This document shows positions 1 through 7,697 of a stretch of DNA of 43,728 nt, in pieces. Every line of letters begins with the position of its first letter. The first letter of the stretch is position 1. The DNA is from an uncultured Opitutaceae bacterium (GTDB lineage Bacteria > Verrucomicrobiota > Verrucomicrobiia > Opitutales > Opitutaceae), in assembly GCA_903891325.1 (NCBI GenBank), contig CAITEC010000018.1:1-43728 (forward strand), read 5' to 3'. A program made the position numbers and the translations under genes. Below the pieces are notes generated by a model. That model was not told where the DNA came from. It searched no databases and saw only the letters and a list, made by a program, of their open reading frames with translations.

Positions 1-8
1 ATAGATAA

Positions 9-52
9 TATTTTACAAATTATTTTACAGTTTTATAATTCTATTATTTTAC
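9..52. repeat. AT-rich stretch with three phased copies of TATTTTAC
   Basis: The first ~50 bases are almost pure A+T, in sharp contrast to the G+C-rich remainder. TATTTTAC occurs at 9-16, 21-28 and 45-52, spaced 12 and 24 bases apart, which suggests a decayed 12-base tandem repeat. The last copy overlaps the final codons of the heparinase-like gene on the minus strand. The role is unknown; it could be a terminator-proximal or intergenic repeat. The window edge prevents seeing its full extent. Confidence 0.5.
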
Positions 53-2398
53 CTCAATAATCACGACAATCCGAAAAATGCCCGACGTCCCGCGCTGAGT
101 CAGCGACAGCCGCGGTTGCCTCGCCGGCAGCCTCGTGGAAACGAGAAACTGCTCCTTGCGCTGCCGGGCCACTTCCCGCCAGACCGGGTCTTCCAACGGC
201 AATTCCTCGTAGGCCGCCTCGACACCTTCCTCCCACTTGAGGATGGCCCGGCCGCGGCGGCCCTCGATGACCGCCTGCCGCTTTCCCGCGTCCAGGGCGA
301 TGGGCAGCGCGGTCGTCCAGTAAAACACGGCTCCCGTGCCTCTTGTTACCGCCCAGTCGTCCGTAATCGTGAGCCGCCCGGGGGTCGGCGAGTCCCAGGT
401 CCGGGTCCACCGGGAGAACCAGCCCTCCCAGCCGGCCGCGAGATCCATTGCCGCGTGGAATGCCGTGTCGTCGCCGCGGCCGCGCGGCGTGATGTCGGCC
501 GCTATCGGGTTTCGCGGCGCCGGCCGCACGCCGCCTTCCGCCAGGGGCACGAGCATGTTGTGCCGCTCGCAGTGCTTCATCAGGTCGCCCAGGGGATTGC
601 TGTAGTCGCACATCCCGAAATCCCGGGCGAAGGTGTCGCCGGCAAATTCCAGGACAAAGGACCCCTTGTCCTCGTGGGTGTGCGAGGCCCCCGCCTTGTT
701 TCCCATGAGGAAGAGTTTCACCCATTCGCCGCCGAGGCGCCGGTGCGAGGCCATCTGCCCGATGACGGGCATCTCGACGAACGCCGGCAGCGGCGGGCCC
801 TCCGCCGGGATCTCACGGGAGAGATTCCGCGCCAGAAGCGAAAGCGGCTGGCCGGTGATTGCGACGGACTTCCGGAAGACGGTCACCCAGTGCGAGGTGG
901 GCATCAGCCACGCGAGGAAGGCCGCCCCATCCTGAGGGATGTAGATTGCGTCGCAGACGAGGATCATCGGTGCCTCGTCGGCCGTGCTGACGAGGACCTC
1001 CGCCATCCGCGCGGTCGCGGCAAAGGCCGCCGGCGCCATCTCCCGCGCGCGGCTCCCGCGCGCCCGCGCGTAAAGGTAGAAGGAGAGCATCGCCTGCCCC
1101 GCCGTAAATGCGAAGTACATCGGGCCCTCCGTGTAGCCGCCGTCGGGAAGAAGGATGTTGCCCAGGTTCTCGAAAAGATCGGCCAGCGCCAGGTCCGTGT
1201 ACGGCACCACCCGCGCCCGCGCCGTCTTCGCCCCGTTTTCCCGGTGCGCGGGCATCGTCCGCTCCAGGACAAGGTAGGCGAGCATGCGCCCCGGCAGGAA
1301 CCAGGCGGCCTGGTTGCAGTTGAAGATGTAGTCGTACCACCAGGTGTTGTAGGTGTTCGTCCCCTGTCCCTCCTCGGCGAGTCGGCGCAGGATGAGCTCC
1401 CGGCCGTAGTCGGTGAACCACTCGCCGCACAGGTCGAGGATCAGCGCGCAGTCGTACATCACCAGGCTCGGCACGAACGCGCGGTGCTCCCACTTGCAGC
1501 CGGGCATCCAGCTCAGGAAGGAGGGATCCCATCGGGTGCAATGCGCCAGCGCGATCGCGTAGCGCGCCGCGAGGCGCCCGAGGGCCGGATCCCGGAAAAG
1601 GACGGCCGCCTGGGCGGCGTTGGCGCCATGGGTCAGGAGGATCCTGCCCGTGTCGCGTTCCCGGCTGAAGCGCGTGTCGTTCCAGAAATTCACATAGTCG
1701 CCGGCCATCGCCTCCGGCGAGAGCCGGCGCGCGTCCTCGGCAAGTTCCCAGAGCGGCGAGGAATGCGGGCCGCCGGATTTTTCCATTGCCGCCCGGGCCT
1801 CGGCGAGCTCCTCCCCGGTGAGCAGGAGGCCGTAGCGGGGCTCGAAGTCCGGGACGTGGGTCTCCGGCTTCAGGTAGCCCTCCCAGCGCTCATCAAAGCG
1901 CGCGACCTGGCGCAGATGCCGTTCCAGGAGCGCGCCGTGCTGCAGCCCGATCCAGTTGAGCCAGCCGCATACCGCGCCCGGGGACCGCGCGGGATCGGCG
2001 TGGATCTCGATCGTGAGGGCGAGGATCCGGCGCGCCCCGCCCAGCGGAAGGGCGATCTCGCGCTTCTGGTGGGCGAAGGGCGTGCCCAGGATGCGCCGCT
2101 CCCCCGCATCCGTCCGCGCGATCAGCCCGACCCGGCATCCCGGGGGTGCCGCAAGGGAAAGGATGATCGAGTCGTAGTCCGAGCAGTCCCGGTCGCAATC
2201 CCGGCTGAGGCGAAGCGCCGGGACACCCGCGTCGGCGGCCGGCCCCTGCCAGTCGAATTGGACGAAGGCCCACTTCTGCCGGACGGACAGGCCCTCGGCG
2301 CCGGTCGGGTCGATCCGCCACTTGGGGAGTTCGCTGAGGGTCTCGTCGAAGAACGCCTCGATGATCGCCTCGGCCGCGTTGATGGGGGTTGTCAGCAT
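44..2398 (-). CDS. Heparinase II/III-like protein without signal peptide
   Basis: A predicted polysaccharide or oligosaccharide lyase of 784 residues. The C-terminal half carries the heparinase II/III signature around ASHTHEDKGSF, followed by FAGDTFARDFG. The middle has an (alpha/alpha)-toroid-like region containing NTYNTWWYDYIFNCNQAAW, and the N-terminal ~180 residues look like a beta-sandwich. The ATG at 2398 was chosen because it lies in the end of the upstream MFS gene (7-base overlap, ATGCTGA) and because the longer frame upstream is antisense-like noise. No signal peptide is visible, so the enzyme probably acts in the cytoplasm on oligosaccharides imported by the adjacent transporter. 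Family membership suggests beta-elimination at uronic-acid-containing glycans; the exact substrate cannot be read from sequence. It is the last gene of a four-gene minus-strand operon. Confidence 0.85.
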   Translation of the reverse strand: MLTTPINAAEAIIEAFFDETLSELPKWRIDPTGAEGLSVRQKWAFVQFDWQGPAADAGVPALRLSRDCDRDCSDYDSIILSLAAPPGCRVGLIARTDAGERRILGTPFAHQKREIALPLGGARRILALTIEIHADPARSPGAVCGWLNWIGLQHGALLERHLRQVARFDERWEGYLKPETHVPDFEPRYGLLLTGEELAEARAAMEKSGGPHSSPLWELAEDARRLSPEAMAGDYVNFWNDTRFSRERDTGRILLTHGANAAQAAVLFRDPALGRLAARYAIALAHCTRWDPSFLSWMPGCKWEHRAFVPSLVMYDCALILDLCGEWFTDYGRELILRRLAEEGQGTNTYNTWWYDYIFNCNQAAWFLPGRMLAYLVLERTMPAHRENGAKTARARVVPYTDLALADLFENLGNILLPDGGYTEGPMYFAFTAGQAMLSFYLYARARGSRAREMAPAAFAATARMAEVLVSTADEAPMILVCDAIYIPQDGAAFLAWLMPTSHWVTVFRKSVAITGQPLSLLARNLSREIPAEGPPLPAFVEMPVIGQMASHRRLGGEWVKLFLMGNKAGASHTHEDKGSFVLEFAGDTFARDFGMCDYSNPLGDLMKHCERHNMLVPLAEGGVRPAPRNPIAADITPRGRGDDTAFHAAMDLAAGWEGWFSRWTRTWDSPTPGRLTITDDWAVTRGTGAVFYWTTALPIALDAGKRQAVIEGRRGRAILKWEEGVEAAYEELPLEDPVWREVARQRKEQFLVSTRLPARQPRLSLTQRGTSGIFRIVVIIEVK

Positions 2399-3873
2399 GG
2401 ATGGGTGTCGGGAATGTCGCGGCGGGTATCCGGCGGAGTGAAATGCCGGGCGCCACCCAGTCTTCGCCACTGGACGTACACGGAGACCAGGACGAGGAAA
2501 CTGACGGTGGTGCAGACCCCGCTGAAGACGAAAATCCAGCGGTAATTCCTCAACGCGCCCATCAGGATCCCGCAAAGGGGCGGGCCGACGATGATACTGC
2601 TGTAGCCCAGCGTCTGGTTTGCGCTCACAAACTGCCCGTAGCGCTCCCTGGGAAGCAGGAGGGGCATCAGTGCGGCGCCCGCCCCCAGGAAAATGGCGTT
2701 GGCGGCCTGGTTAAGGCCCAGCCAGAGCATCATGCTGCGCCCGTCCCGGATCAGGGCGTAGCAAAGGAAGAAGGTCACGCTGGCGAGCAGGAGTCCTACC
2801 AGACTGACCCTTATCGCGTGAAAGCGGTCTATGAGGGGGCCGATGAGGAAAAAGGCCGGGATTTGCATCAGGCCCGTCCAGCTCTTCACGTTTCCATACT
2901 CGGTCAGCGACAGGCCAAGGGTCGGCGCGTAGCCGGGCTGGCCCGCCTGGGTGGCAAAGAAGACCAGGAAACTGCCCATCGGCACGAGCGAGGCCCAGAA
3001 GAAGAAGCTGACGCTGAAATAGGTCAGGTAGAACGGGTGCGTGTAGCACTCCGCCAGGTAGCGGCGCGCGCCGGCCAGCCGGTTCCCGGGCCGCCTCGGG
3101 GGGGGCGGCGGGTATTCCCCCTCCTTTACCCGCCAGATGATCATGTAGAATGCCGCCGCATAGAGCAGCCCGCACAGGACGCAGATGTAGAGCGTGTGGG
3201 ACTTGGCGTGGCCGAGGATCCAGTGGTTGAACGCGAAGCCGCCGGCCGCCCCGAGCACGCGGTAAAGCGCGATGAACCGGCCCATCACCTCCTTGGGAAT
3301 CACATCGACGAAGAGGTACAGGTAGATCTGCTGGACGTAGGAATTGAAGATGATGAAGACCACCGAGCAGACCGTGATCCAGGCGATGGTGCAGCCGGCG
3401 AGCGTGAGCCCCGTGCTGAATCCGAGCGCGTGGATCACCCGGTAGAGGACCGCCCCCGACGGCTTGGCCGCACCCAGGAGGACCAGGCTGAGGACGACGG
3501 GGGGCGTGCACCAGAGCAGGAAGGGCCGCCGCCGGCCGAGGCGGCCGCGGTGCCGGTCGCTCTGCATCCCGATCACCGGGTAGAAGCACAGGGCGAAGAT
3601 CGCGTTCGGGCTGGTCAGGAATCCGATCATGCTGTCGCTGGCCCCCTCCCAGCGCAGTTGGAGGGGCATCAGGGCGGGCGTGACCGACTCGAAGAGGTAA
3701 AAGAAGAAGTCGCCCCAGAGCATCCAGAACATGACCTCAAAGAGCGCTCCCCGGGTGTAGGTGAGCGTTCCGACCCTGTAGAGCGGGCGGGATGGGGTGG
3801 GGAGGGTTTCCAAGGGCGGTCGGCGGGGTTGGCGGTCAGGGCAATCTCTGCCCGGGAGGAAGCTCGATGTCAC
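2392..3873 (-). CDS. MFS transporter (sugar/oligosaccharide type)
   Basis: A multi-pass inner-membrane protein of 493 residues with about 12 hydrophobic segments. Loop 2-3 has the MFS-like cluster SDRHRGRLGRRRPFLL, typical of the major facilitator superfamily and resembling the glycoside/sucrose-cation symporter branch. It probably imports oligosaccharides released by the exported enzymes of this locus. The annotated start is a GTG at 3873, overlapping the end of the GH95-like gene by 38 bases. The first ~40 residues are polar and Pro/Arg-rich, so a start nearer the first helix (MFWMLWGDFFFY) is possible. The stop overlaps the heparinase-like start, which implies translational coupling. Confidence 0.88.
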   Translation of the reverse strand: MTSSFLPGRDCPDRQPRRPPLETLPTPSRPLYRVGTLTYTRGALFEVMFWMLWGDFFFYLFESVTPALMPLQLRWEGASDSMIGFLTSPNAIFALCFYPVIGMQSDRHRGRLGRRRPFLLWCTPPVVLSLVLLGAAKPSGAVLYRVIHALGFSTGLTLAGCTIAWITVCSVVFIIFNSYVQQIYLYLFVDVIPKEVMGRFIALYRVLGAAGGFAFNHWILGHAKSHTLYICVLCGLLYAAAFYMIIWRVKEGEYPPPPPRRPGNRLAGARRYLAECYTHPFYLTYFSVSFFFWASLVPMGSFLVFFATQAGQPGYAPTLGLSLTEYGNVKSWTGLMQIPAFFLIGPLIDRFHAIRVSLVGLLLASVTFFLCYALIRDGRSMMLWLGLNQAANAIFLGAGAALMPLLLPRERYGQFVSANQTLGYSSIIVGPPLCGILMGALRNYRWIFVFSGVCTTVSFLVLVSVYVQWRRLGGARHFTPPDTRRDIPDTHPC

Positions 3874-6037
3874 GCCTCCGGGCCGAGGGAGTCACGACCA
3901 GCGCGGTGAGCCGCCCCCCGCGCACGCTTCCCTCGACGGTGGTTTGCAGGGGCGCGTGAAGCTTGAAATCGGCGTCCCATCCGGCGGGCCACGCCGGCAG
4001 GAGGAACAGCCGCCGACCGTCCGCCTGGAGCAGCATCTGCTGCAGGCCGTTTTCCCCGTTTCCCCCATTGTCCTCGTCGGGCATGTAGTCGTTGCCGCGC
4101 TCCCAGAACGCGGGAAATTTCTCGCCGGGATCCCTTCGCGTGAGATCGAAGGCGACATCGTCCCGCGCCAGGTCCGGCAACCCGAGCATCGCCGCCTGGA
4201 TCGGGTCCTGGACCCAGCACCCGCTGCGCTTCACCCGCCGGACGGCAAACGTGTCGCGGGCAAGTTCCAGCCCGGGCCGGCCCACGCCGAAGAGCCGGAA
4301 GGGATGGATCGCGTAGAGCTCCGGGTTCTCCGAATTGCGCACCTTGGCGCTCAGCGGGCCCTCGCAGGGAAGCAGGACCTTTCGGCCGCCAACCGTGCCG
4401 GTGGGCAGTTCAGGCAGCTCGGAGCGGATGCGCTGCCACGCCACCCGGTCGCCGGCGGGAACGAGGCCGCCGGGCAGGGCGAGCAGCCGGTCGAGCACGG
4501 CATGGAGCCCGGCGATGTCCGGGGCGGGATTGCGCACCTTCCAATACGTCTCGAGCGCGTTGTCGGGATCGAGGACGAGCCGGCCCGACGCGTCCCGCGG
4601 AAAGTGCCCGTCGAAGAAGGTGAGGATCGCACCGGCGACCGGCAGTACCGTCCCGCCGAGAAAGCCCCGGTCGCCGGTGTACTCCCAGTAATCGAGACCC
4701 ATCTGGGTGAGCTCGAGCAGGTCGGTGTAGTAATTGTCCCCGTAATAGCCCTCGCCATTGCCCTTGAGATCCTTGAGCCCTCCCCAGAACGGCGTGGTCT
4801 CCGCGCAGTAGGCCCCGCCGTGGCCGTAGTAGCGCCTGACCAGGGCCGCGTTTGCGGGAAGCAGGTCGCGATACATCCGAAAAAAAGGCTGCATTTCGTC
4901 AAAGTCGCCGGCCGCCAGGCGCGGCCAGTACATCGCCCGGGTGTTCTGGAACCAATAGCTGCCGCCCCACATCCGGTAGTCGGCCGAAACGGGCGAGTAC
5001 ACGCGGCCCTGGCCGCCAATCCTCTCGGCGGCCTGGTCGACGACAAAAAGCGAGCCGTTGAACTTGATCGGGTAGCGGCCGCGCCCGGCGCAGGCGGTGA
5101 CAAAGCGCTGGAGGACGTAGCCCTGGGTTGTCTCCGCCGCCTGGTTTCGCCCCTTCAGGAATATCCAGCTTCGGTGCCAGAACGCATCCCAGTACCGGCG
5201 GTGTTCCCGGCGCTCAGCCTCGAGATCGACCGACCCGTCGATCGCGGCCCGCCGCTCGGCCTCGGCCAGCCACACAGCCGGCACTGTGTCGGGAAGGGTG
5301 AGCGGACTGATTGAAATCGCGCGGGTTCCCGATTCCGGGGACGACTCGAGCGTGTGCGAGTCCACGCTTCGGAACCCGCGCCCCGAGATGACAGCCCCGA
5401 AGGTCAGGTTGAGAACGTGAGGGTCCGAGCCCGGGCCGTCGTGATGGCACCAGGCGATCCGCCCCTTCCGGCCCGCGAAGACAATGTCCGGGCTGGTGGC
5501 CCCCACCCGGGCGGTGCGCCAGTCCTCGAGCGCCACCCGGACCGCGGCCGGCCGCTCGCTCGTCGCCTCCACATGGATGACCGGATGGTTGGCATCCACC
5601 CAGACCCGCAGGACAACAGCCCTCGCCGCATCCCCTTCCTTCACGATGATTTCGCCGTCGTGGAGCTTCAGCTCCTGGACGAAGGGCTCGCCCGGACCGA
5701 GCGCGCGCGGGGAGAGCGACACCCTGATTCTTCCCAGCTTCGCCAGTCCCCAGGAGCCGGCCGGGTCCTCCGTCCAGGCGTCCGTTGCGCCGATGTAGAA
5801 GAGAAGGTCGCCGCCCGGTTCCGTCCACACGTTGAGCCCGATGGCGCCGTTTCCAAGCGGCATTGAATCCGAGGAATTCCTCCCGGGATGGGTCCACGTC
5901 ACCCCGCAGGATTCCAGCGCCTGGCCCAGGTTGAATCCCCGCGGGGACCCGTCCGCGCGGGAATGCGCGGCGAGCGCGAGCAGGCAGATGAGGGCGGGGA
6001 ACACCCGGAGCCGGCGGAGAGGGGGTGGGCCGCGCAT
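3836..6037 (-). CDS. DUF5703 / GH95-like exported glycoside hydrolase
   Basis: 733 residues. The N-terminus is a clear Sec signal peptide (Arg-rich start, then PALICLLALAAHSRA). The mature start has the DUF5703-type motif SDSMPLGNGAIGLNVW, also seen at the beginning of GH95 alpha-L-fucosidase-like proteins. A beta-sandwich region is followed by a six-hairpin toroid region with WGGSYWFQNTRAMYWPRLA and YYGHGGAYCAETTPFWGG, and a C-terminal LPAWPAGWDADFKLHAP strand region. It probably acts in the periplasm or outside the cell. A fucosidase or related retaining/inverting exo-activity is inferred from the fold only. The ATG at 6037 follows the stop of the preceding gene by 5 bases, so the two are co-transcribed. 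Confidence 0.8.
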   Translation of the reverse strand: MRGPPPLRRLRVFPALICLLALAAHSRADGSPRGFNLGQALESCGVTWTHPGRNSSDSMPLGNGAIGLNVWTEPGGDLLFYIGATDAWTEDPAGSWGLAKLGRIRVSLSPRALGPGEPFVQELKLHDGEIIVKEGDAARAVVLRVWVDANHPVIHVEATSERPAAVRVALEDWRTARVGATSPDIVFAGRKGRIAWCHHDGPGSDPHVLNLTFGAVISGRGFRSVDSHTLESSPESGTRAISISPLTLPDTVPAVWLAEAERRAAIDGSVDLEAERREHRRYWDAFWHRSWIFLKGRNQAAETTQGYVLQRFVTACAGRGRYPIKFNGSLFVVDQAAERIGGQGRVYSPVSADYRMWGGSYWFQNTRAMYWPRLAAGDFDEMQPFFRMYRDLLPANAALVRRYYGHGGAYCAETTPFWGGLKDLKGNGEGYYGDNYYTDLLELTQMGLDYWEYTGDRGFLGGTVLPVAGAILTFFDGHFPRDASGRLVLDPDNALETYWKVRNPAPDIAGLHAVLDRLLALPGGLVPAGDRVAWQRIRSELPELPTGTVGGRKVLLPCEGPLSAKVRNSENPELYAIHPFRLFGVGRPGLELARDTFAVRRVKRSGCWVQDPIQAAMLGLPDLARDDVAFDLTRRDPGEKFPAFWERGNDYMPDEDNGGNGENGLQQMLLQADGRRLFLLPAWPAGWDADFKLHAPLQTTVEGSVRGGRLTALVVTPSARRRDIELPPGQRLP

Positions 6038-6042
6038 GCCGG

Positions 6043-7581
6043 TCAGGCGTTGATCAACTCGCCGATTCTCGCCCGGGCCTCGGGTCCGGGCAGCACCGAG
6101 CGGCCGGCGAGGATGCCCGCCGCCACTTCGATCACCGCCCCGCCGCGGGTATTCGCCCTGGCCCAACCGGCCAGGAGCGCCACCTGGGTCGGGTGCGAGA
6201 ACTTCCAGGAATAGGGCTCGTCACCGTTCCCATCGAAGACGTAGCGGTGGATCTTCCACCAGCCCACGAGCGCCTCCGCGCCCGCGGCGAGTCCCTCCGC
6301 CGCCTGAGCCTGCGACTGCGCCGGCCGGGCGATCGCCCGGAGCAGGGCGATCCGCGCCTCGGCATGCGCCGCCAGGAGGTCGAGGTAGCGCCGCGGCCCC
6401 CCGGGAATGTGCGCAGCGGCCTCGCCGGCCAGGGTTGCCCCGCGCAGGCGCGCGGGCAGGTCGGCCGGCAGCGCCTCGAGCCCGAGCCGCAGGCACGACC
6501 ATGCCAGCCGGAGCAATTCCCGGGGGCCGCCCAGCAGGTCCGCAAAATCAGCCAGCACCTCGTCGTCGGACCTGTCGAGGTAGGAGAGGTCCCAGGCGGC
6601 CCGCGCAAAGAAGTAGAGATTGGGCAGCACCATCACCGGCTGCTGCGCGTTTCCGAAGATCCCCTCCGCCGTCCCGGCATGCCGGGACTCCTCGCGGAGA
6701 TTTTGGCGGATGATGTCAAACTGGAGGATCGCAGTCGGCGGGGTCGGCTCGAACTCGATCGCCTCGTAGCAGAAGATCGTGGACCGGGGAATCATCCCGA
6801 GCTCCTCGGCCTGCGCGATGTTGATCCGGCCGTTGGCATGCCCCGCACGGTAACTTCGCCCGGGAAGGAGCGCCCAGGGCTCGGGCATTTCCGCCCGGAT
6901 CAGCTCCATCTCCGCCCGGGTGAACGACTCGATCGGCTCCCGCCACACTCCGTCGGTCCCCCATCCGCACCAGATCCACGGAATCAGCCGCTGGCGTGAC
7001 GGATCGACTCCGTACCGGTCGACGGCGGCGCGGTCCGAACGAAAAACGTTCATCCACGCTTCGGGCTTGGACCCCTTGATTCCGCCCGGATCCCCGTCGA
7101 TGGTCACATAGGCGTCCGCGTTGTTGACGATCTCGAGCAGCCGGGAGCGGTGGGCGAGGAAGGGGTCCGCCTGCGCCCGGTCGGCTGGGTCCGCGTAGGT
7201 CCAGAGGGGAAAGGGGTTGCGCTCGCGCCAGGGCTTGGCGGCGATCCGCGGGTCCGGGACGCAGTTGGCGGCGGTGGTGAGCCAGCACTCAAGTCCGGCC
7301 TCCTGCGCGTCGGCGATCGTCCCGCGGAACTCCCGGAGCGCCGCGGCGTCCTCCGCGCAGAGGGGCGCGGGGATCGACTCGAGCATCGGCCAGATCATCA
7401 CCCGGTCGAAGCCCAGGTGGCGCAGGAGCCGGAACATTCCCCTGAAGTCCTCGCGCCGCCAGGTGCGGATGGCGAAGGGATGCCGGAAGAACCAGCCTTC
7501 GTGCAGGTAGAAACCGCGGTGCCGGAACGCGGGCGTGCCTGTAAATGGATCTTGGGGCGTTGTGCTCAGCTCGATTGCCAC
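6043..7581 (-). CDS. Uncharacterised protein, possibly TIM-barrel, first gene of the glycan operon
   Basis: 512 residues starting with GTG. I do not recognise a named family. Visible features are an N-terminal region with FRGMFRLLRHLGFDRVMIWPMLES, which reads like the first strand/helix units of a (beta/alpha)8 barrel of glycosidase type, and later ADAYVTIDGDPGG and FYLHEGWFFRHPF. The C-terminal third is helix-rich and Ala-rich. There is no signal peptide or membrane segment, so it is likely cytoplasmic. It leads the operon with the GH95-like, MFS and heparinase-like genes, so a role in glycan breakdown is likely from context. A hexosaminidase-like or other barrel hydrolase is possible but unproven. 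Confidence 0.7.
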   Translation of the reverse strand: MAIELSTTPQDPFTGTPAFRHRGFYLHEGWFFRHPFAIRTWRREDFRGMFRLLRHLGFDRVMIWPMLESIPAPLCAEDAAALREFRGTIADAQEAGLECWLTTAANCVPDPRIAAKPWRERNPFPLWTYADPADRAQADPFLAHRSRLLEIVNNADAYVTIDGDPGGIKGSKPEAWMNVFRSDRAAVDRYGVDPSRQRLIPWIWCGWGTDGVWREPIESFTRAEMELIRAEMPEPWALLPGRSYRAGHANGRINIAQAEELGMIPRSTIFCYEAIEFEPTPPTAILQFDIIRQNLREESRHAGTAEGIFGNAQQPVMVLPNLYFFARAAWDLSYLDRSDDEVLADFADLLGGPRELLRLAWSCLRLGLEALPADLPARLRGATLAGEAAAHIPGGPRRYLDLLAAHAEARIALLRAIARPAQSQAQAAEGLAAGAEALVGWWKIHRYVFDGNGDEPYSWKFSHPTQVALLAGWARANTRGGAVIEVAAGILAGRSVLPGPEARARIGELINA

Positions 7582-7615
7582 AGGGCGATGGGGGGTTCAG
7601 CGCTCGGATGCGAAT

Positions 7616-7635
7616 GCGCAGCTTTCCGGCTGCGC
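7616..7635. promoter_or_regulatory. Perfect 7-bp inverted repeat in the divergent glycan promoter
   Basis: GCGCAGC at 7616-7622 and GCTGCGC at 7629-7635 are separated by 6 bases. They lie in the 116-base spacer between the minus-strand operon (start 7581) and the plus-strand heparinase-like gene (start 7698). This could be an operator for a shared regulator or an RNA hairpin in a leader. No regulator gene is encoded within the locus itself. Confidence 0.4.
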
Positions 7636-7697
7636 GCGCATATGGCCACCATGAATTTAATTGCCGGGCGGGCGCCACCGGTGTCCTTCTGGAGAGG

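Noticed and set aside
116..2545. Plus-strand open frame of about 800 codons opposite the heparinase-like gene
   Set aside because: Antisense shadow with low-complexity Arg/Gly/Pro composition and no recognisable motif.
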